A stretch of 34,092 nt of DNA from Nonlabens sp. (GCA_020630715.1 JAHDIQ010000011.1:1-34092); one strand, 5' to 3'. Counted from the stretch's first letter, positions 24,541 to 34,089 are shown. The notes: generated by a model not told the origin, from the sequence alone. Made by a program: numbers and translations.

Positions 24541-27039
24541 ATGGCTAAGAATTTAGTAATCGTTGAGTCGCCTGCAAAGGCAAAAACCATAGAAAAGTTT
24601 TTAGGAAAAGACTTTAAAGTAGTAAGTAGTTTTGGTCACATTGCAGATCTTCCTGCAAAAGAGCTAGGAGTGGACGTGGATAAGGATTTCAAGCCTAAAT
24701 ATGTCGTTAACGCAGATAAAAAAGATCTGGTTAAAAAACTTAAGAAATTAGCTGCAGAGTGTGATATCGTATGGCTAGCTAGTGATGAGGATCGTGAAGG
24801 AGAAGCCATTGCATGGCACCTGGCAGAACAACTAGATCTAAAACCAGAGAATACAAAACGTATTGTTTTTAACGCCATCACAAAAAGTGCAGTACAAAAC
24901 GCTATTGATAATCCAGGCCATATAGACTATGATCTTGTAAATGCACAGCAAGCGCGTCGCGTATTAGATCGTATCGTGGGATATGAAATATCTCCTATAT
25001 TATGGAGAAAAGTAAAAGGTGGTGCCAGTGCTGGTCGTGTACAATCAGTTGCTGTGCGATTAATTGTAGAGCGCGAGAACGAAATCTTAAACTTTAAGAG
25101 TAAGAACTTTTTTAGAATAGATGCAGAATTTCTTGCAGATGGAAAAACACTTAAAGCTAAATTACCAGGTAACTTAGACTCTTTTAAAGAGGCTCAAGAT
25201 TTTCTAAATCTTAATAAAGAAGCTTCTTTTGAAGTTGCAGATCTGGTTAAAAAGCCTGCTAGTAAATCTCCAGCGCCACCATTTACCACTTCAACTTTAC
25301 AACAGGAAGCTTCTAGAAAGTTATTTTTTAATGTAAGTCGTACCATGCAACTTGCACAACGTTTGTATGAAGCTGGTCTTATTACATATATGAGAACAGA
25401 TTCTGTAAACTTAAGTAAGGAAGCAAAAAAAGGTGCGCAGGATGAAATAACAAATGCTTACGGTAATGAATACCATAAAGAGCGTAATTATAAAGGAAAG
25501 TCTAAAGGTGCTCAAGAAGCACATGAGGCGATACGTCCTACTAACTTTGCTGTGCATAGTGCTGGTGCAGATCGTGATCAGATTAGATTATATGAATTGA
25601 TCTGGAAGCGAGCGATCGCCAGCCAGATGAGTGACGCAAAATTGGAGCGTACTAATGTTACCGTTGCCGCATCTACACATGACAAGAATTTCACAGCAAA
25701 TGGTGAGATCGTAAAGTTTGAAGGATTCCTAAAAGTATATCTAGAAAGTACTGATGATGAAGATCTAGAACAACAAGGTTTATTACCACCACTAAGAATA
25801 GGGCAATCACTTTCTAAGAAAAAAATTACGGCTACAGAGCGTTTCACAAGACCACCTTATCGTTTTAGCGAGGCATCATTAGTAAAAGCATTAGAAGAAT
25901 TAGGAATAGGACGTCCATCTACCTATGCACCTACGATTACGACGGTGCAAAACCGTAAATATGTAGAAAAAGGAACTTCGCTAGGAACAGAACGCAGTTA
26001 TAAACAACTAGTTCTTAAAGATGCTACCATTGAAGAAAAAGAGCTGACAGAAAAAACAGGATCTGATAAAGGGAAATTGATTCCTACAGATGTAGGTCGT
26101 GTGGTAAATGACTTTTTAGTAGAGCATTTCGGGAACATCCTAGATTACAACTTTACCGCAAAAGTAGAGCAGTCCTTTGATAACATTGCAGAAGGAAAAG
26201 AGGAATGGACAGATATGATGAATCATTTCTATAAAGATTTCCATCCTAAAGTAAAAGACGTTGCAGAAAATGCAGAACGTGAAGTAGGAGAGCGCGTGCT
26301 AGGAACTGATCCAGCAACTGGTAAACCTATCAGTGTGCGTTTAGGACGTTTTGGTGCTATGGCACAAATAGGAACGGTAGAAGATGAAGAGAAACCGCAA
26401 TTTGCGAGTTTACTTCCTAGTCAGTCTTTAAATACCATTACTTTAGAAGAAGTGATGGACTTATTTAAATTACCTAGAACACTAGGAGAATACAAGGGTC
26501 ATCCAGTTGAGGTAAATCAAGGTCGTTATGGACCTTACGTAAAGTTTAATGAAAAAACCTTTGTATCACTAGAAAGCACAGATGATCCTATGACCATCAC
26601 TTTTGAACGTGCTGGTGAGTTGATCCAAATGAAAGAAAAAGCAGATGCTCCTATATATATGTATGATGAGCAACCAGTTACAAAAGGTGTAGGGCGTTTT
26701 GGCCCGTTTATTAAATGGGCGGGAATGTTTATCTCTGTAAATAAGAAATATGATTTTGATAATTTATCTAATGATGATATCGAGCAATTGATTAAAGATA
26801 AAATTCAGAAAGAAAAAGATAAATTAATTGTAGACTGGGAAGATGAAGGTATACGTATTGAGAAAGCGCGCTGGGGAAGACATAATATTATTAAAGGAAA
26901 AACAAAAGTAGAACTTGCAAAAACGGTAGATCCTTTAAAAATCACCCTAGAAAAAGCAAAAGAGTTAATAGCAAAAAAAGCTCCTAAGAAAAAAGCTACC
27001 CGTAAAAAAGCAACTAAAAAAACGACCAAGAAGAAGTAA
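24541..27039 (+). CDS. topA: DNA topoisomerase I
   Basis: TopA relaxes negative supercoils by cutting one strand. The 832-residue type IA enzyme has the TOPRIM domain with VESPAKAKTI and the metal-binding DEDREGE (82-88), the catalytic Tyr283 in GLITYMRTDS, and FTTSTLQQEASRK in the active-site region. The C-terminal third carries repeated GRFGPFIKW/GRYGPYVKF-type units and ends in a Lys-rich tail (about 812-832). There are no Cys4 zinc fingers of the E. coli type. The next gene begins directly after its stop codon (TAAATG). Confidence 0.97.
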   Translation: MAKNLVIVESPAKAKTIEKFLGKDFKVVSSFGHIADLPAKELGVDVDKDFKPKYVVNADKKDLVKKLKKLAAECDIVWLASDEDREGEAIAWHLAEQLDLKPENTKRIVFNAITKSAVQNAIDNPGHIDYDLVNAQQARRVLDRIVGYEISPILWRKVKGGASAGRVQSVAVRLIVERENEILNFKSKNFFRIDAEFLADGKTLKAKLPGNLDSFKEAQDFLNLNKEASFEVADLVKKPASKSPAPPFTTSTLQQEASRKLFFNVSRTMQLAQRLYEAGLITYMRTDSVNLSKEAKKGAQDEITNAYGNEYHKERNYKGKSKGAQEAHEAIRPTNFAVHSAGADRDQIRLYELIWKRAIASQMSDAKLERTNVTVAASTHDKNFTANGEIVKFEGFLKVYLESTDDEDLEQQGLLPPLRIGQSLSKKKITATERFTRPPYRFSEASLVKALEELGIGRPSTYAPTITTVQNRKYVEKGTSLGTERSYKQLVLKDATIEEKELTEKTGSDKGKLIPTDVGRVVNDFLVEHFGNILDYNFTAKVEQSFDNIAEGKEEWTDMMNHFYKDFHPKVKDVAENAEREVGERVLGTDPATGKPISVRLGRFGAMAQIGTVEDEEKPQFASLLPSQSLNTITLEEVMDLFKLPRTLGEYKGHPVEVNQGRYGPYVKFNEKTFVSLESTDDPMTITFERAGELIQMKEKADAPIYMYDEQPVTKGVGRFGPFIKWAGMFISVNKKYDFDNLSNDDIEQLIKDKIQKEKDKLIVDWEDEGIRIEKARWGRHNIIKGKTKVELAKTVDPLKITLEKAKELIAKKAPKKKATRKKATKKTTKKK

Positions 27040-28200
27040 ATGTCCCTAGAGTTTATTCAGCCAGTAAGTGATGTTGCTCAGGCACACGCCATGTTGCAAC
27101 CACAGCGTACCATAGGTAGAAGTATAAACATACATACCTCTCATACGGGAATGCCAGATCTTAAAAACGTGCAACTTGCATTGATAGGATTACTGGAAAA
27201 CCGTCGTGATGAAAATTCCTTACAACAGTTAAAATCTGTTGATCAGGTGCGTAAACAGTTTTATGAATTATATCCAGGGAACTGGACTTCATCCCTTGTT
27301 GATCTAGGAGATGTCCATGCAGGTGATCAGGTAGATGATACGTATTACTTAGTAAAAAACGTTACTACTCAATTATTAGTTAAGAACATCATCCCTATAT
27401 TTTTAGGCGGTAGTCAGGATCTTATGTATCCTATATATAGATCATTTGATGATATACAAAACATGATTAATGTGGTGAATATTGATTCTAGGTTTGATCT
27501 AGGAGATATTGAAGCTCCTATTAGCTCACGCAGTTATGTAGGTAAAATGGTTACAGATCAACCGTACAATTTATTTAACTATAGCAATCTAGGTTACCAG
27601 ACCTATTTTAATTCTCAAGATGAGATTGATTTACTAGATCGCATGTATTTTGATGCAATACGATTAGGTACCTTAGATGCAGATATCTCACTTTCAGAGC
27701 CTGTGTTGCGAGATGCAGATGTAGTAGGTTTTGATATAGGAGTGATAAAAGCAGGTGATACCGCTTTCGCGAAAGCGTATCCAAATGGCCTTACTGGTAA
27801 GAACGCATGCCGTTTATCGAGATATTCAGGAATCAGTGATCGATTAAAAGTATTTGGAATTTTTGAGATTCCGATAGATGAATCTGTGACGGGTTCTCAA
27901 TTGATTGCTGAGATGATTTGGTATTTCATCGAGGGATTTAACTATAGGTCGGGAGAATACCCGTTAATCATCGATGAAAGTTATGTTAAATATCGAGTTC
28001 CTATAGAAGATGAAGTGCTAACATTCTATAAATCAATGGAAACGGGAAGGTTCTGGATTGAATTGCCTTTTATTTCTCATGTTAATAATAAATTAAAACA
28101 AAGGACGTTATTACCTTGTAATCGCCAAGACTATGAAATGGCTTGTGATCAAATTATGCCTGATCGATGGTTAAAAGCGAGAAGAAAAAACGAAGTTTAA
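27040..28200 (+). CDS. Arginase/formiminoglutamase-fold protein with degenerate metal site
   Basis: The 386-residue protein aligns with the ureohydrolase (arginase, agmatinase, HutG) fold, and such proteins are usually annotated as formimidoylglutamase in flavobacteria. The three metal-ligand motifs are visible but altered. GG-D/N-H becomes GGSQD (His to Gln126). D-x-H-x-D becomes DSRFD at 149-153 (His to Arg151). The D-x-D motif becomes FDIG at 231-234 (second Asp to Gly234). Three of six ligands are therefore lost, so a classic binuclear Mn hydrolase is unlikely. It starts directly after the topA stop codon and lies 112 nt before gldK. A palindrome copy is inside it (AFAK). Confidence 0.85.
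   Translation: MSLEFIQPVSDVAQAHAMLQPQRTIGRSINIHTSHTGMPDLKNVQLALIGLLENRRDENSLQQLKSVDQVRKQFYELYPGNWTSSLVDLGDVHAGDQVDDTYYLVKNVTTQLLVKNIIPIFLGGSQDLMYPIYRSFDDIQNMINVVNIDSRFDLGDIEAPISSRSYVGKMVTDQPYNLFNYSNLGYQTYFNSQDEIDLLDRMYFDAIRLGTLDADISLSEPVLRDADVVGFDIGVIKAGDTAFAKAYPNGLTGKNACRLSRYSGISDRLKVFGIFEIPIDESVTGSQLIAEMIWYFIEGFNYRSGEYPLIIDESYVKYRVPIEDEVLTFYKSMETGRFWIELPFISHVNNKLKQRTLLPCNRQDYEMACDQIMPDRWLKARRKNEV
27763..27776. repeat. Palindrome GCTTTCGCGAAAGC, copy 7 (inside arginase-like gene)
   Basis: Perfect copy, read in frame as GCT TTC GCG AAA GCG (AFAKA), directly after the altered FDIG motif. Confidence 0.9.
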
Positions 28201-28245
28201 TCTAATAAATAGTGAACTTAAACGATTTTATTTGGCATAAAAAAG

Positions 28246-28276
28246 TTGTTTATAAGAAATCTTTTAAATAGGTTTA
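28246..28276 (+). promoter_or_regulatory. Possible promoter of the gldKLMN operon
   Basis: TTG (28246-28248), 20 nt, then TAGGTTTA (28269-28276) fits the Bacteroidetes consensus except for the last base. It would give a leader of about 30 nt before the gldK ATG. No terminator was found between the arginase-like gene and gldK, so read-through is also possible. Confidence 0.4.
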
Positions 28277-28312
28277 CGCCCTTAATTCATAAAGAAAATA
28301 TAAAATACCCTT

Positions 28313-29677
28313 ATGAAAAAGTTATTTGTCCTAGCAGCAGTAGTTGTATTCCTAGCTAGTTGCGGTCGTGGAGACCGTGGAATGGTAGTAGGAGCAAAAG
28401 GGAAAGCATGGCATCCTGAAAAGCCCTACGGTATGACTTTAGTCCCAGGTGGTGCATTTACCATGGGAAAAAGTGATGATGATTTTGCAGCAACAAACAA
28501 TGCTCCTGCAAAAACAGTTACAGTTCCTTCATTTTATATGGATGAAACTGAGATCACAAACGCAGAGTATCGTCAATTTGTTTACTGGGTAAGAGATTCT
28601 ATTTTTAGAACTAAACTAGCCATCATGGCAGATGATAATGGTGCTACTCCAGGAGATAATGGTATAGGTGAATTCGCATTCTTAGATGGTGAGGAAGGAG
28701 ACCTTACTCCTTGGGAGCAGTATTATCAAGATAATTATGCGGGAATGGGAGAGACTGGATATGAAGGACGTAAGCTCAATAAAGATGTGGATCTTATTTG
28801 GGATACCGAGGATATTCCTGATGAATTCTATGCAGAAATATATGACTCTATGTATATTCCTTTTGAAGAGGCGTATAATGGTCAGCGCACTCTTGATGTT
28901 CGTAAGTTAGTTTTTAACTATTCAGAAATGGATATTCAGGCTGCAGCGCGTAATCCAAAAAAGAGAAGAAGCGAGTTTATTACTCAAACTAAAGTTGAAA
29001 TATATCCAGATACTACGGTATGGATTCGTGATTTTAACTACAGTTATAATGAGCCTATGCATAATGACTACTTCTGGCATGAAGCGTATAGCGACTATCC
29101 GGTAGTAGGTGTGGACTGGATGCAAGCAAAAGCATTTTGTCAGTGGAGAACTTTATATCATAACTCATATAGAAAACAACGTGGTCGTCACAATGTGAAT
29201 GCCTACCGTTTACCATCTGAAGCAGAATGGGAATATGCAGCGCGCGGCGGACTCGATGGAGCAACTTACCCTTGGGGTGGTCCTTATGCAAAAAATGATA
29301 GAGGTTGTTTCTTGGCTAACTTTAAACCGCTACGTGGTGATTATGCAGCAGACCAAGCTCTTTATACAGTAGAGGCTCGCTCATATGAACCTAATGAGTA
29401 CAACTTGTATAATATGTCTGGTAATGTATCAGAATGGGTAGATTCATCTTACGATCCAGGATCTTATGAATTCATGTCGTCTATCAGTCCAGTGGTAAAC
29501 GATCCTACTAACATGCGTAAAGGTGTTCGTGGTGGTTCATGGAAAGATATTTCTTATTTCTTACAAGTAGGTACTCGTGATTATGAGTACGCAGACTCGG
29601 CAAGAAGCTATATCGGCTTCCGTACCGTACAAACTTACATGGGTACTGATGTGACCCTAAACGCAGCAACTAACTAA
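28313..29677 (+). CDS. gldK: Gliding motility / type IX secretion lipoprotein GldK
   Basis: GldK (PorK) forms, with GldN, the periplasmic ring of the type IX secretion system at the outer membrane. The 454-residue protein has a lipoprotein signal peptide with VFLASC (Cys17), then a formylglycine-generating-enzyme-like (SUMF1) domain with MTLVPGGAFTMG, VPSFYMDETEITNAEYRQF, YRLPSEAEWEYAARGG (near 298-313), NMSGNVSEWV, and GVRGGSWKD, ending GFRTVQT. In this family the domain is structural rather than enzymatic. First gene of gldKLMN. Confidence 0.96.
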   Translation: MKKLFVLAAVVVFLASCGRGDRGMVVGAKGKAWHPEKPYGMTLVPGGAFTMGKSDDDFAATNNAPAKTVTVPSFYMDETEITNAEYRQFVYWVRDSIFRTKLAIMADDNGATPGDNGIGEFAFLDGEEGDLTPWEQYYQDNYAGMGETGYEGRKLNKDVDLIWDTEDIPDEFYAEIYDSMYIPFEEAYNGQRTLDVRKLVFNYSEMDIQAAARNPKKRRSEFITQTKVEIYPDTTVWIRDFNYSYNEPMHNDYFWHEAYSDYPVVGVDWMQAKAFCQWRTLYHNSYRKQRGRHNVNAYRLPSEAEWEYAARGGLDGATYPWGGPYAKNDRGCFLANFKPLRGDYAADQALYTVEARSYEPNEYNLYNMSGNVSEWVDSSYDPGSYEFMSSISPVVNDPTNMRKGVRGGSWKDISYFLQVGTRDYEYADSARSYIGFRTVQTYMGTDVTLNAATN

Positions 29678-29712
29678 CCAAAATTTTTACACTTAACTAA
29701 ACCCTTATTAAA

Positions 29713-30372
29713 ATGGCACAGTCTAAAACAACAAAGAAATTATTTAACATGGCTTACGGTATCGGAGCCTCAATTGTAATTATAGGAGCACTATTTAAAA
29801 TCCTTCACTGGGAACTTGATTTAGGTTTCGCAAAACTTGGTGGTGGAACGCTTTTAGCAATCGGTCTGATTACAGAAGCAATCATTTTCTTCATTTCCGC
29901 TTTTGAACCAGTAGAAGACGATTTAGATTGGTCACTTGTTTATCCAGAACTAGCTGGTGGACAAACCATAGGTAAAAAAGGTAAAAAAGAAGAGCCACAA
30001 GATGCTCAAGGTCTATTGTCTAAAAAATTAGATGAAATGTTGAAAGAAGCTAAATTAGATGGTGAATTAATGTCTAGTTTAGGTGATAGTATTCGTTCTT
30101 TTGAAGGTGCCGCAAAAGGTATGGCTCCTACAGCAGAAGCGATGTCTTCAACTAAGAAATATTCTGAAGAAATGGCACTTGCTGCCGCGCAAATGGAATC
30201 TTTGAACAGTTTATATAAAGTGCAGGTAGAGAGTTCTTCTCGTCAGGCGCAGGCTAATGAGGCGATTGCAGAAAATGCAACGAAGCTACAAGAACAAATG
30301 GCTGGTTTAACTAACAATTTATCATCTCTTAACGGCGTTTATGGTAATATGTTAGGAGCAATGAAAGGATAA
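29713..30372 (+). CDS. gldL: Type IX secretion motor protein GldL
   Basis: GldL is the proton-driven inner-membrane motor part that powers GldM rotation. The 219-residue protein has two membrane helices (about 14-31 and 44-64) and a cytoplasmic tail with coiled-coil character. The polar residues known to matter in F. johnsoniae GldL have clear counterparts: Lys29 and His32 in GALFKILHW, and the intramembrane Glu55 in GLITEAIIFFISAFEPV. The loop between the helices is a few residues longer than in F. johnsoniae. It lies 35 nt after gldK. Confidence 0.95.
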   Translation: MAQSKTTKKLFNMAYGIGASIVIIGALFKILHWELDLGFAKLGGGTLLAIGLITEAIIFFISAFEPVEDDLDWSLVYPELAGGQTIGKKGKKEEPQDAQGLLSKKLDEMLKEAKLDGELMSSLGDSIRSFEGAAKGMAPTAEAMSSTKKYSEEMALAAAQMESLNSLYKVQVESSSRQAQANEAIAENATKLQEQMAGLTNNLSSLNGVYGNMLGAMKG

Positions 30373-30423
30373 TTAGCAATAATTATTTATACACTAAATT
30401 AATAACTAGCTAATTAAAATATT

Positions 30424-31962
30424 ATGGCAGGAGGAAAACAGTCCCCAAGGCAAAAGATGATTAACCTGATGTATCTTGTATTTATTGCAATGCTCGCATT
30501 AAATATGAGTAAAGAGGTTCTTCAAGCTTTTGGATTAATAGAAGAGAATTTGAGTTCAAGTAATGTCGCACTTGCAGATGTTAACGCTTCAGCTCTAGCA
30601 GACCTGAAACAAAGCGCTAAGGAGAAGCCAGCTCAATACGAAGTTGCAGCTCAAAAGGCGCAAACTGTATCTAGTTTAAGTAACGATTACAATAGTTATT
30701 TAGATGGATTGAAATCTAAACTAACGGCTTCAATTGAGCCTGGTTCAGAGAAAGATTATCAAGTACAAGACAAGACAGATATTTTTGATGAATTATTTTT
30801 TCAAGGTGATAAATTAACTGATGAAGGAAACAAGTTTAAGTCACAAATGGAATCTTACAAAAGTGGTATGATTGCAGCCCTAGGCGAAGGATATGATGAC
30901 ATTAAAGGCGAATTGAACAGTAAGTTTAATACTAACAAAGTAACAGATCGTGAAGGAATCGAGCGTGAGTATATGGAGTATAATTATAAAGGTTATCCTT
31001 TAATTGCTTCTAAGACTAAACTTACATTACTTCAGAATGAGTTACGCAACATTGAATCTGCTGTCATGAGTAAATTGGTTCAAGGTGAGTTGAAGCAAAT
31101 AGCATCAATGAATAACTATAAGTCAATTGTGAATCTAGATAAAACAGCATTCTTCAATGGTGAACAGGTTACAGGAACGGTTGTTTTAGGACGTTATGAT
31201 GATACTACTGTACCTAATAAAGTTGTCATTAATGGTAGAGAAATTCCGCAAAATGAAATAACAAATGGACAAATTCCATTGAAATTAGGTTCTGGTGGAG
31301 TTGGAGAAAAGAAGATCAAAGGATACATGGAATTTGTTGAGAATGATTCTACTATTACTATTCCTATTGAAGGAGAGTATGCAGTTATCCCTAAACCTAA
31401 CTCTGCAACGATTAAGGCAGATAAGATGAATGTGGTTTACCGCGGTGTAGATAACCCTATGACTGTATCGTTTGCGGGAATACCTTCAAATAAAGTAAAA
31501 GCTAGTGCACCTGGTTTATCGCCTAGTGGTAAAGGTTATATAATGAAACCTACTTCAGGTAAAGAAGTTACCATTACTGTTACAGGAACACTTCCAAATG
31601 GTGAAACGGTAAGAGATTCTGAGAAGTTTAGAATTAAAGACTTACCTAGGCCTATTGGTACGATCAGTAGAGAATTCCTGAATGTTAAGAAAAATAGATC
31701 TAACCTTCAAGTGTCTACTGTAGGAGCAACTTTTGGTGATGATTTTGATTTTGAGTTATCTCCTAGAGTTACAGAGTTTATCTTTAAAGTATCAGGTCAA
31801 CCATCTGTAAAAATAAGTGGTACTAAATTGAATGGTGCAGCTAAATCTGCTTTGAAAAAAGCACGTAAAGGTGATATCGTAAGATTTGTACAAATTAAAG
31901 CAACAGTTCCTGGTGTCAAACTAAAGGGTGTAACTGATGTTTCAGTAGAATTATTGGATTAA
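30424..31962 (+). CDS. gldM: Type IX secretion motor protein GldM
   Basis: GldM spans the periplasm as a dimer and passes motor force from GldL to the GldK/GldN ring. The 512-residue protein has the typical start MAGGKQSPRQKMINLMYLVF, a single membrane helix (about 13-30), a helical first periplasmic domain (to about 220), and later beta domains with NKVVINGREIPQNE and the C-terminal stretch that includes LPRPIGTISREF. Length matches known GldM of about 510-520 residues. Confidence 0.96.
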   Translation: MAGGKQSPRQKMINLMYLVFIAMLALNMSKEVLQAFGLIEENLSSSNVALADVNASALADLKQSAKEKPAQYEVAAQKAQTVSSLSNDYNSYLDGLKSKLTASIEPGSEKDYQVQDKTDIFDELFFQGDKLTDEGNKFKSQMESYKSGMIAALGEGYDDIKGELNSKFNTNKVTDREGIEREYMEYNYKGYPLIASKTKLTLLQNELRNIESAVMSKLVQGELKQIASMNNYKSIVNLDKTAFFNGEQVTGTVVLGRYDDTTVPNKVVINGREIPQNEITNGQIPLKLGSGGVGEKKIKGYMEFVENDSTITIPIEGEYAVIPKPNSATIKADKMNVVYRGVDNPMTVSFAGIPSNKVKASAPGLSPSGKGYIMKPTSGKEVTITVTGTLPNGETVRDSEKFRIKDLPRPIGTISREFLNVKKNRSNLQVSTVGATFGDDFDFELSPRVTEFIFKVSGQPSVKISGTKLNGAAKSALKKARKGDIVRFVQIKATVPGVKLKGVTDVSVELLD

Positions 31963-31981
31963 TCTAATTAAGGAATTTAAT

Positions 31982-32857
31982 ATGAATAAGTTAATTGTGT
32001 TTTCATTTATGTTTTTGTTTTCACTTGCTATGGTGAGTCAGAATAATATACTAAATGCAAAAGACCCTAGTCAGATCGGTGAAAAAACTGCTGATCAGTT
32101 GGAAAGTGATAACGACACTCCTTTGCCTTACGGTTACGTAGGTGATAGAGACTTATTATGGGGTAAAAATACTTGGGAGAAGATTGACTTGGACGAAAGA
32201 GTGAATTTTCCATTATACTATCCTGTGGATATCAGTTTTGTAGGAAAAGATCGTAGATCTTTATTCCATGTTATCTCAGAAGCAGCCCGAGCTGGTGAAT
32301 TGGATTTATATTCTGATTCATACTTCAACGAAAAGAGAGATTTTGCTGCGGTAGAAACATCTTTATCGCGTGTTGATACTTCAGAATATGGTATTGAACA
32401 ATTTAATGCAGAAGGTCGCGTAGATCCTGAATACATAACAACTACTTCTATTGGTGCAGATAATGTTTCTGCATACCATGTTCGTGGTTTATGGTATTTA
32501 GATACACGTCAAGGTGAAATGAGATACCGCGTTTTAGGTATTGCTCCTGTTACTCCAGATGTGAATGCTATGGATGATCCTCAAGGTATTGAGTTATTTT
32601 GGATCTATTATCCAGACGTACGTGAATTATTACATAACGCAAAAGCCTTCAATACGTTAAATAGTCTAAAACCTATCTCGTTTGATCATATTTTGAATTC
32701 CAGACGATTTAGCGGTATGATCTATAAGATGGAAAATGTCTATGGAGACCGGAAAATTGAAACTTATATCGCAGATAATTCAATGATGCAGTTGTTAGAA
32801 TCTCAACGATTACTTGATATTATCCGTAATAAGGAAATTGATATGTGGAACTATTAA
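31982..32857 (+). CDS. gldN: Gliding motility / type IX secretion protein GldN
   Basis: GldN (PorN) is the periplasmic ring partner of GldK. The 291-residue protein has a cleavable signal peptide (about 1-19, MNKLIVFSFMFLFSLAMVSQ) and the family features YGYVGDRDLLWGKNTWEKID, LDERVNFPLYYP, VRGLWYLDTRQGEMRYRVLGIAP and FWIYYPDVRELL. It follows gldM by 19 nt and closes the operon, with a terminator right behind it. Confidence 0.95.
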   Translation: MNKLIVFSFMFLFSLAMVSQNNILNAKDPSQIGEKTADQLESDNDTPLPYGYVGDRDLLWGKNTWEKIDLDERVNFPLYYPVDISFVGKDRRSLFHVISEAARAGELDLYSDSYFNEKRDFAAVETSLSRVDTSEYGIEQFNAEGRVDPEYITTTSIGADNVSAYHVRGLWYLDTRQGEMRYRVLGIAPVTPDVNAMDDPQGIELFWIYYPDVRELLHNAKAFNTLNSLKPISFDHILNSRRFSGMIYKMENVYGDRKIETYIADNSMMQLLESQRLLDIIRNKEIDMWNY

Positions 32858-32876
32858 GTTCTTTTCAGTAATATTT

Positions 32877-32907
32877 AAAACCTCATACTTAGTGTGAGGT
32901 TTTTTTA
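32877..32907 (+). terminator. Terminator of gldKLMN
   Basis: The stem AAAACCTCAT (32877-32886) pairs with GTGAGGTTTT (32894-32903, one G-U pair) around a short loop and is followed by a T-run, just after gldN. Confidence 0.88.
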
Positions 32908-32926
32908 TGCTTTGTAGTGAACAACG

Positions 32927-32934
32927 TACCTTTG
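32927..32934 (+). promoter_or_regulatory. -7 box TACCTTTG right before the FAD oxidoreductase ATG
   Basis: TACCTTTG fits TANNTTTG but ends only 4 nt before the ATG at 32939. Transcription would start at or next to the A of the ATG, so the mRNA may be leaderless. The nearest TTTG upstream is only 12 nt away, too close for a normal -33 element. Confidence 0.45.
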
Positions 32935-32938
32935 AATT

Positions 32939-33982
32939 ATGAAAGATATTTTGATCGTAGGGACTGGAATTGCAGGTTGCTCACTAGCATGGAAATACCA
33001 CTTAGCAGGAAAGTCTGTGGTGCTTCTAGGTGATCGTAAAAAGGGATCCAGTGCTGTTGCTGCTGGAGTTTATAATCCTACTATTTTAAAGCGATTTACG
33101 GCCGTGTGGAAAGCACAAGAGTTACTGGATTATATGTTACCATTCTATCAAGAAATAGAGCAAATCACTAAGCATAAATTACTTCACTCTAGCCCTATTT
33201 TAAGACGCTTTCACGATGAACGCGAAGTCAAAACATGGAATAAAAAAGCATTAAGACCTGAATTAGAACCTTTCATAAAACCCGTTACGGTTAAAAAAGA
33301 TATTAACGGTATTGATGCGCCGTACGGTTATGGATTAGTAGCTAGTGCGGGATGGCTAGACACAGTTGCTTTTATGAAAGCTACTTGTGATTTCTTTTTA
33401 AATGAAGATCAATTTATAGAGGAGCCTTTGGATCATGACGTATTACAGGTTCAAAAAGACTATATCAATTATAAAAGCATAAAAGCATCTTACATCATCT
33501 TTGCCGAAGGATATAAAATGCTTCAAAACCCATTCTTTAACGAGTTACCGTTACAAGGTAATAAGGGCGAAGTCATTACCATTAAAGTACCAGGCTTAAA
33601 ATTAGATCACACAATAAAATCGTCCGTTTTTATAATGCCTTATAAACAGGATTTGTTTTGGGTAGGAGCAACTTATAATCGGGACGAATTGTCAGATCAA
33701 CCTACTGAAGCGGCACACGAGTTTTTAACCTCACGGTTAGAGCGTTTTTTAACCTTGCCTTACGAGATTGTAGACCACAAATACGGCATCAGACCTACCA
33801 CAATAGATCGTAGACCATTTGTAGGACACCATCAACAGTATAAAAACGTATTTGTCTTTAACGGTATGGGAAGTAGAGCCGTGTTGCTAGCACCATGGGC
33901 AGCAAATGAGTTATATAATCACATGTATCATCAGCAAGAGTTGCATCCAGAGATTAATATCGCCCGTTTTAATAAGCCATAA
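32939..33982 (+). CDS. FAD-dependent amine/amino-acid oxidoreductase (DAO family)
   Basis: The 347-residue protein starts with a dinucleotide-binding Rossmann motif, ILIVGTGIAGCSLAW (GxGxxG at 8-13), followed by VVLLGD and AAGVYNPTILKRF. The C-terminal part ends in a DAO-like FAD motif, GIRPTTIDRRPFVGHH and VFVFNGMGSRAVLLAPWAANEL. The family oxidises amino acids or amines (glycine oxidase, D-amino acid dehydrogenase, the MnmC C-domain). The exact substrate cannot be told. It is separated from gldN by a terminator and seems to have its own promoter. Confidence 0.85.
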   Translation: MKDILIVGTGIAGCSLAWKYHLAGKSVVLLGDRKKGSSAVAAGVYNPTILKRFTAVWKAQELLDYMLPFYQEIEQITKHKLLHSSPILRRFHDEREVKTWNKKALRPELEPFIKPVTVKKDINGIDAPYGYGLVASAGWLDTVAFMKATCDFFLNEDQFIEEPLDHDVLQVQKDYINYKSIKASYIIFAEGYKMLQNPFFNELPLQGNKGEVITIKVPGLKLDHTIKSSVFIMPYKQDLFWVGATYNRDELSDQPTEAAHEFLTSRLERFLTLPYEIVDHKYGIRPTTIDRRPFVGHHQQYKNVFVFNGMGSRAVLLAPWAANELYNHMYHQQELHPEINIARFNKP

Positions 33983-34015
33983 CTTATTTAGCCTTAAATC
34001 TACTTTTGAGGAGTC

Positions 34016-34079
34016 GAGTCAGTGCGGAATCCAGTCAGTGCGCAATCCAGTCAGTGCGCAATCTAGTCAGGGCGGAATT
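34016..34079. repeat. 16-bp tandem repeat, four units
   Basis: Four adjacent units of the pattern NAGTCAGTGCGSAATC start at 34016, 34032, 34048 and 34064. The two middle units are identical; the first differs at two bases and the last at several. The array reaches almost to the window edge and may continue. It lies in non-coding DNA after the FAD oxidoreductase gene. Confidence 0.85.
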
Positions 34080-34089
34080 CATTCCGCCC
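34070..34089. repeat. Inverted repeat at the end of the tandem array
   Basis: GGGCGGAAT and ATTCCGCCC are perfect complements with a 2-nt spacer. The left arm is part of the fourth tandem unit. It could act as a hairpin; whether a T-run follows is outside the window. Confidence 0.75.
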
